A DNA stretch of 11,088 bases from Firmicutes bacterium CAG:555 (GTDB lineage Bacteria > Bacillota > Clostridia > Oscillospirales > Oscillospiraceae). Each line of letters opens with the position of its first letter. Positions within the stretch are counted from its first letter, which is position 1. The position numbers and the translations under genes were made by a program. The stretch is taken from contig HF986900.1 of the NCBI GenBank assembly GCA_000431075.1, forward strand, positions 188,114-199,201. Reading direction: 5' to 3'. The notes below the pieces were generated by a model. It searched no databases and was not told the DNA's origin. It saw nothing but the letters and a program-made list of their open reading frames with translations. Of this stretch, positions 9,001 through 11,088 are shown one piece after another.

Positions 9001-9445
9001 TGTCTCCGCCGACAACAAGGAATTCAAGCTTCTCGGCACCACCGAGGCTCACACCTACACCGATACCTCCGCAAAGGCCGGTGTGACCACCTACTACAAG
9101 GTCAAGGCGCTGTGCGCAACCAGCAAGTACGGTGATTCGGCTTTGTCGAACGCACGCTATATCACCTGCGACTGCGCAGCACCTGTTGTTGCTATCTCCA
9201 TCAACGAGACCTACAACAAGCCCATGATCTCGTGGACTGCTGTCGACGGTGCATCGAAGTACGCCATCTACCGCAGCACTGACGGTAAGAACTTCAAGTA
9301 CTACGACACCACCGCAAAGCTCAGCTATACAAATATCAGCACCACCTCCGGCACGACCTACTACTATCAGGTCAAAGCCATCTGTGCGTCAAGCAGCTAC
9401 GGCGACTCCGCCTTTAGCAATGCCGCCAGCATCAAGGTTCCCTGA
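3089..9445 (+). CDS. Giant secreted NAGPA phosphodiester glycosidase / metallophosphatase with FN3 repeats
   Basis: This 2118-residue protein has a clear signal peptide (KR-rich start, hydrophobic core 10-27, cleavage likely after A30 in AMA-DT). Residues about 60-295 form a phosphodiester glycosidase (NAGPA) domain with NADFF (129-133), an STIGIMEDG strand and DGGGS (257-261). About 300-485 are Ig-like; 488-720 resemble a carbohydrate-binding beta-sandwich; 720-840 are Ig-like; 843-970 are weakly cohesin-like; 975-1050 form another beta domain. About 1065-1163 match a purple-acid-phosphatase N-terminal domain, followed by a calcineurin-like phosphoesterase with GDIQ (D1175), GD (D1204), GNHE (1237-1240), H1311 and GHDH (H1346, H1348). 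CxxC pairs at 1454/1457 and 1561/1564 flank a wall-binding-like TGWF segment. Another Ig-like region (about 1570-1650) and five FN3 domains end the protein. It has no LPxTG, SLH or C-terminal membrane helix, so anchoring is unclear. ATG 3089 has AAAGGGA at 3075-3081. The substrate is unknown; phosphorylated glycan or teichoic-acid-like polymer is inference. Confidence 0.92.
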   Translation: MKRVKTGKRVLSIVLAVMMLVSLIPITAMADTGSSEKTWADTAEGEILVKDTITKITNGVVEHEIISNTPAGNDQKIDYMCRANLSDTIKIVACYGENDASKWRMVSTTKQAAAYEKDHPGETVVAAINADFFNMATGEPLGALVMEGKQYHDAGGRWYFAILKDGTPVIRNSPDLSDCQTAVGGWMPLVKDGKACTENFEGGTNDYSRSTIGIMEDGSVVTSVTHGMLTPVSCGRTYKEIAEMYMAEGAKDVLVLDGGGSATYAARIEGSDKLEVRNSPSDGAEREVCSSLLIVSTAKSTGVFDHAALTPNNDLYTPGYEVQFSASGIDTAGFPMAVPADATWALADDSKDMGTIDAKTGLFKAGDKTGTVNVQMIQGGKVIGTTAVEIAVPDNIYFNAEEVSLGFEDESNLSLVVRNKDRDLNIKDGDIVWTMSTEGLGTFKGNTFVANSKDSLNGNITATSKYDEKVNASIHVIVGMLPTVVWDFEDYVDPVTGEVTPAQDYYCGTEKQTNPDTGEETTVNTGILKTSNYNRGGKQSVEIASLNDDEPVRFGTHSLKLNFDFTDCGAVTEGACVGTSDKMQIPGAPTGLGVWVYAPEGIGVNYGSVKDADGSLVSGLWLRCYCTDGQGKLCQVDFTLEPKDQKVQGGYNPETGKWEVQPGIYWEGWHYLEADLTQWTGPFSFQPGMTFRLMFVAGTKMVGTQRAGELYFDNFQFVYGTNIDDIDAPVVDSVRVNDSDIKDGTVLTTDTLRVDAYMHDVQNKYTTGIDPETVRMYVDGINVTGNDKYQFVAEPDGSIAHLYDLKLPDGDHTIAVSVRDKFGNETTETRSFKVKTDNAATHSSVFVAAAESNAVIGKTVSLNVTATGTDIQKATALLTLGNSFKNYTVTFSDNYEGTYSYSKLTKILTVNAKRKADAVAVDNNIIATVTVDIPSNLSASDKFNYTVKGGSYTTADGYYATYNAPEAALPITAAYNISAEVVLVGAPTTLTVTNDKNEPAANVDIYNAANNEKIGTTDEKGLLNTEYFSAVSGNTTIYAKDAAGLLSFQLNVKSYDAAGEDSAMPYGLMFNALNDAAHGKSMTWMSNAIKAQDQYIRYRVSGTEDWTTVAAKATLRTFTKGSNSAVNVNSITLSSLTPGTAYEYQIGGGEAWSEVATFKTVSSDNDKTRFFALGDIQDDDTTNIERVVSKLSETEFDFGIQTGDAVDDATAYSHWNDITNLFGVERFGSTDMIHVLGNHEYAGDANADAATNYFNLPTAAKPGSYYSLTYGDVYLAVVNYTGTAPQLKEAMDWLAKDAAQSNATWKVLLMHQPAYYTNNYGGNAEIYNTVPDVCEAAGIDVVFSGHDHSAARTNPLLNDEIDEENGVYYYICGSSGEKSYAITSQDKFDYSKIFKLVTDDFTATYLTVTADKDEMTIDYYDIDRGLLDTVTIESPCKRHGHTACYDPAEKAVSCSVCGIALEDYSGKAPDADGNEYYLLGGVVKTGWFLQGNDVFYANSNGVLQPIKLDSQTKTNCTVRGKFIYSCKTVDDGDSTTYTVRDDMPPGHVYDNEDPKAPNRVCTVCGWHEVSLKDCKVELSYTNYTYTGKAMKPYVYVTAPDGTKLTDYYDYTVIYGENTEIGYGTVTVKPFNYYLVNLNQKRGSLCDDGTVLEYKITIHAPTVKNVKAKMAVDGIDVSWATVPEADGYNIYSWNSAKKAYDLLTTVEGADTTNATIYGVKAGSTYSLKVSAYNIIDKKQIVGYGGTAKITVPKNFSQKLEAPIATATNNAATGYVKLSWSAVANADQYKVYRAGTSNGTYKLMYTTKNLSYTNTSANAGYTYYYKVVAVDSKGAYASSDYSKVVSRTCDCARPVAKIAVNADTGKITVSWNNVKNAARYELLRSTDGKNFRHYDYTSKTSYTNMAVTPGTTYYYRVVAINARSVYADSAVSATRYITCDCAKPAAKIAVEHISGKPVVSWAAIDGAAKYEIYVSADNKEFKLLGTTEAHTYTDTSAKAGVTTYYKVKALCATSKYGDSALSNARYITCDCAAPVVAISINETYNKPMISWTAVDGASKYAIYRSTDGKNFKYYDTTAKLSYTNISTTSGTTYYYQVKAICASSSYGDSAFSNAASIKVP
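8369..9442 (+). repeat. Four tandem FN3 units with Cys-Asp-Cys linkers
   Basis: The C-terminal four FN3 domains begin at prolines encoded at 8369, 8642, 8912 and 9182, giving units of 91, 90, 90 and 87 codons. The linker between units reads TCDCA, one residue and P; its ACC-TGY-GAC-TGC core starts at 8624, 8894 and 9164, exactly 270 bases apart. Each unit carries a tryptophan strand (SW) and a TTYYY-type or YTYYY-type strand before the end. A fifth, more diverged FN3 domain lies just upstream (about 8063-8368). The units have diverged, so this is old duplication and not a fresh tandem expansion. FN3 arrays in secreted bacterial enzymes usually act as spacers or carbohydrate-binding modules. 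Confidence 0.9.
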
Positions 9446-9461
9446 GTAAAAACAAATAACG

Positions 9462-9497
9462 AAAAATCATGCAGCAGAATTGCTGCATGATTTTTTT
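9462..9497 (+). terminator. Strong intrinsic terminator after the giant gene
   Basis: TCATGCAGCA (9467-9476) pairs perfectly with TGCTGCATGA (9481-9490) around a GAAT loop. The stem is extended by A-T pairs on its outer side (A-run 9462-9466), and seven Ts (9491-9497) follow. The flanking A-run could let it work on the minus strand as well. It lies 17 bases after the stop codon and separates the giant gene from the transporter. Confidence 0.93.
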
Positions 9498-9548
9498 ACT
9501 TTTCTCTAAGTCATTATTAACAATTTTTGAACTTTGTTTTTATGCATG

Positions 9549-9577
9549 TTGACTTAAAATTTCAATTGTGTTATCAT
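9549..9577 (+). promoter_or_regulatory. Predicted promoter of the MATE transporter
   Basis: TTGACT (9549-9554) is separated by 17 bases from TATCAT (9572-9577), with TG at 9569-9570 giving an extended -10. Each hexamer differs from consensus at one base. It sits in an AT-rich spacer between a strong terminator and the transporter start. The predicted leader is about 30 bases. Confidence 0.7.
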
Positions 9578-9615
9578 TCTTTGGTTGAAATTTTAGATTA
9601 GTACGGTGATATGAA

Positions 9616-11007
9616 ATGAGTCAGAACAACTCGCTTGCGATGTTCGAGACCGAGCCCATCGGCAAGCTGATGACCAAATTTGCACTGCCTGCGATAGCAT
9701 CAATGGTAGTAAACTCCATTTACAATATCGTTGACCAGGTGTTTATCGGTCAAGGTGTCGGTATGCTCGGCAACGCCGCAACGAACCTCACCTTCCCGTT
9801 CGTGACCTTCTCAATGGCGATAGGCACGATGATAGCCGACGGCTGTGTTGCATACTTCAGTCTAAAGCTCGGCGAGAAGAATTACTCTGAAGCCGAAAAA
9901 GCAATGGGTAACGGCATCTCGATTGCCCTTATGGCAGGCGTCCTCATGACGCTGCTTATGGAGATATTCATCGATGCGATCCTTGTTCTCTGCGGCGGCT
10001 CGACCGTTGACCCGCAGACCTATGAATTTGCAAAGCAATACGCCCGCATAACGCTTATCGGCATCCCATTTGTGTGCGTGAGCATGACGGTAAACAGTAT
10101 CATCCGAGCGCAGGGCAACCCAAAGTATGCAATGTTCTCAAATCTTGCAGGCTGCTTTTTGAATATTATCCTCGACGCATGGTTCGTCCTAGGCCTTGAA
10201 ATGGGTGTCGCCGGTGCGGCGTGGGCAACCATCATCGGTCAGGCGCTCAACCTCGTGCTTGCACTTGCCTATATTCCCCGTCTCAAGGGTGTCAAGTTCA
10301 CGCTAGAATGTGCTGTTCCAAGCAGGAAGACCGCATTTTCGTTCCTACCGCTCGGCATTTCGAGCTTTTTTACGCAGTTTGCGTCCACCATCGTTGTCAT
10401 CTGCATGAATAACCTGCTCGTCTCCTACGGTGCTCAGAGCGTTTACGGTGCGGATATTCCGCTTGCTGCGCTCGGCATCGTAATGAAGGTAAATTCCATC
10501 ATCATAAGCGTCATGATCGGTCTCGGTATCGGCAGCCAGCCCATAGTCGGGTACAACTACGGTGCCAAAAACTATAAGCGTGTTAAGGCAACATATATTC
10601 GTACCATAACCGCCGGACTTATAGTCGGCGTTATCGGGTGGGGCTGCTTCCAGCTGTTTACGCAGCAGATCATCGATATTTTCGGACAGGAAAGCGAATT
10701 GTACAATCAATTTGCACTCAAGTGTTTCCACATCTTCCTCGGCGTTGTATTCCTTGTAGGCTTCATTACCCCTTCGGGTATCTTCTTCCAGTCTATCGGA
10801 AAGCCTGTCAAAGCAATGATTTCGACCATGACCCGCCAGCTTATCTACTTTCTGCCTGCGGCATTCATCCTTGCAGGTGCGATGGGTGTCGAGGGTCTGC
10901 TGTATGCAGGGCCTGTCAGCGATATACTCGCCGCAATAACAGTTACGATACTCATTTTCAGGGAAATGTCGATAATCAATAAGGACATCAAGCTTCAAGA
11001 CGCATAA
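9616..11007 (+). CDS. MATE family efflux transporter (MepA/NorM-like)
   Basis: This 463-residue inner-membrane transporter has twelve predicted helices in two homologous halves, the normal size for the multidrug and toxic compound extrusion family, which exports cationic drugs, dyes or metabolites using sodium or proton gradients. Family features are an N-terminal EPIGKLMTKFALPAIASMVV segment followed by NSIYNIVDQVFIGQGVG, the first-half loop motif RAQGNPKYAM (QGN starting at residue 166), and the second-half GIGSQPIVGYNYGA (GSQP at 306-309) followed by a basic NYKRVK loop. The resemblance is closest to the MepA-like branch of Firmicutes, but the substrate and coupling ion cannot be read from sequence. 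ATG 9616 has GGTGAT at 9605-9610 upstream; an earlier ATG at 9611 stops after two codons. The gene has its own promoter and no evident partner regulator, so its link to the giant gene is likely only positional. Confidence 0.95.
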   Translation: MSQNNSLAMFETEPIGKLMTKFALPAIASMVVNSIYNIVDQVFIGQGVGMLGNAATNLTFPFVTFSMAIGTMIADGCVAYFSLKLGEKNYSEAEKAMGNGISIALMAGVLMTLLMEIFIDAILVLCGGSTVDPQTYEFAKQYARITLIGIPFVCVSMTVNSIIRAQGNPKYAMFSNLAGCFLNIILDAWFVLGLEMGVAGAAWATIIGQALNLVLALAYIPRLKGVKFTLECAVPSRKTAFSFLPLGISSFFTQFASTIVVICMNNLLVSYGAQSVYGADIPLAALGIVMKVNSIIISVMIGLGIGSQPIVGYNYGAKNYKRVKATYIRTITAGLIVGVIGWGCFQLFTQQIIDIFGQESELYNQFALKCFHIFLGVVFLVGFITPSGIFFQSIGKPVKAMISTMTRQLIYFLPAAFILAGAMGVEGLLYAGPVSDILAAITVTILIFREMSIINKDIKLQDA

Positions 11008-11022
11008 AACCAACAGGCCATT

Positions 11023-11074
11023 TGGGCGGATTCAGATAAGGAGAAAACGGTTTTGTCCGGCTCTTTTCCGCCCA
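11023..11074. repeat. Inverted repeat downstream of the MATE gene
   Basis: TGGGCGGA (11023-11030) is perfectly complementary to TCCGCCCA (11067-11074). Inside them, GGAGAAA (11040-11046) can pair with TTTGTCC (11052-11058) apart from one mismatch. It lies 16 bases after the stop codon. No T-run follows on either strand, so it is not a textbook terminator. It may be a weak terminator, a messenger-end structure, or part of a feature cut by the window edge. Confidence 0.4.
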
Positions 11075-11088
11075 TACTTCACAAAAAA

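Noticed and set aside
6227..9052. 941-codon open frame on the minus strand inside the giant gene
   Set aside because: It is another antisense shadow: it is antisense to the metallophosphatase and FN3 coding frame, has no recognisable motif, and has the same biased composition.
9300..9445. Sorting signal, SLH domain or dockerin at the C-terminus of the giant protein
   Set aside because: The chain ends in the last FN3 strand (SIKVP). There is no LPxTG, hydrophobic tail, SLH repeat or calcium-binding dockerin repeat.
9446..9615. Small gene in the spacer before the transporter
   Set aside because: The spacer is AT-rich and fully explained by a terminator and a promoter; no frame with a ribosome-binding site was found.

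Overview
The window looks like one end of a metagenomic contig from an uncultured gut-type Clostridia bacterium (Oscillospirales/Ruminococcaceae-like; the rank is inference). The signs are Firmicutes-style Shine-Dalgarno sites and TTGAC-type promoters with extended -10 boxes, moderately GC-rich genes separated by AT-rich spacers, and a very large secreted multidomain protein with Ig-like and fibronectin type III (FN3) repeats. The first 15 bases resemble the end of an Illumina adapter, so position 1 is probably an assembly edge and not genome sequence. All five genes lie on the + strand.

Positions 1-2067 hold a phospholipid module. An AT-rich leader with a credible promoter precedes cdsA (phosphatidate cytidylyltransferase). 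Twenty-one bases later comes a diacylglycerol-kinase-type lipid kinase, and the pair ends in an intrinsic terminator. The kinase can make phosphatidic acid and CdsA consumes it to make CDP-diacylglycerol, so the two are plausibly a recycling and supply pair. A YihY/BrkB-family membrane protein (2076-2879) starts only 9 bases after the terminator T-run.

Positions 2880-9497 are dominated by one gene of 2118 codons with its own promoter, a long hairpin plus T-run in its 5' leader, and a strong terminator at its end. It encodes a secreted protein carrying two different catalytic domains: an N-terminal NAGPA-type phosphodiester glycosidase and a central calcineurin-like metallophosphatase with a purple-acid-phosphatase-type N-terminal domain. 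Around them are Ig-like, carbohydrate-binding-like and possibly cohesin-like regions, two CxxC pairs, a degenerate wall-binding-like segment and five C-terminal FN3 domains, the last four joined by Cys-Asp-Cys linkers with an exact 270-base period. Such a protein could first remove a sugar from a sugar-phosphate diester and then remove the exposed phosphate. This coupled activity is the most interesting hypothesis in the window.

Positions 9498-11088 contain an independently promoted MATE-family efflux transporter, followed by an inverted repeat at the window edge. I see no tRNA, rRNA, CRISPR, transposase or phage genes.
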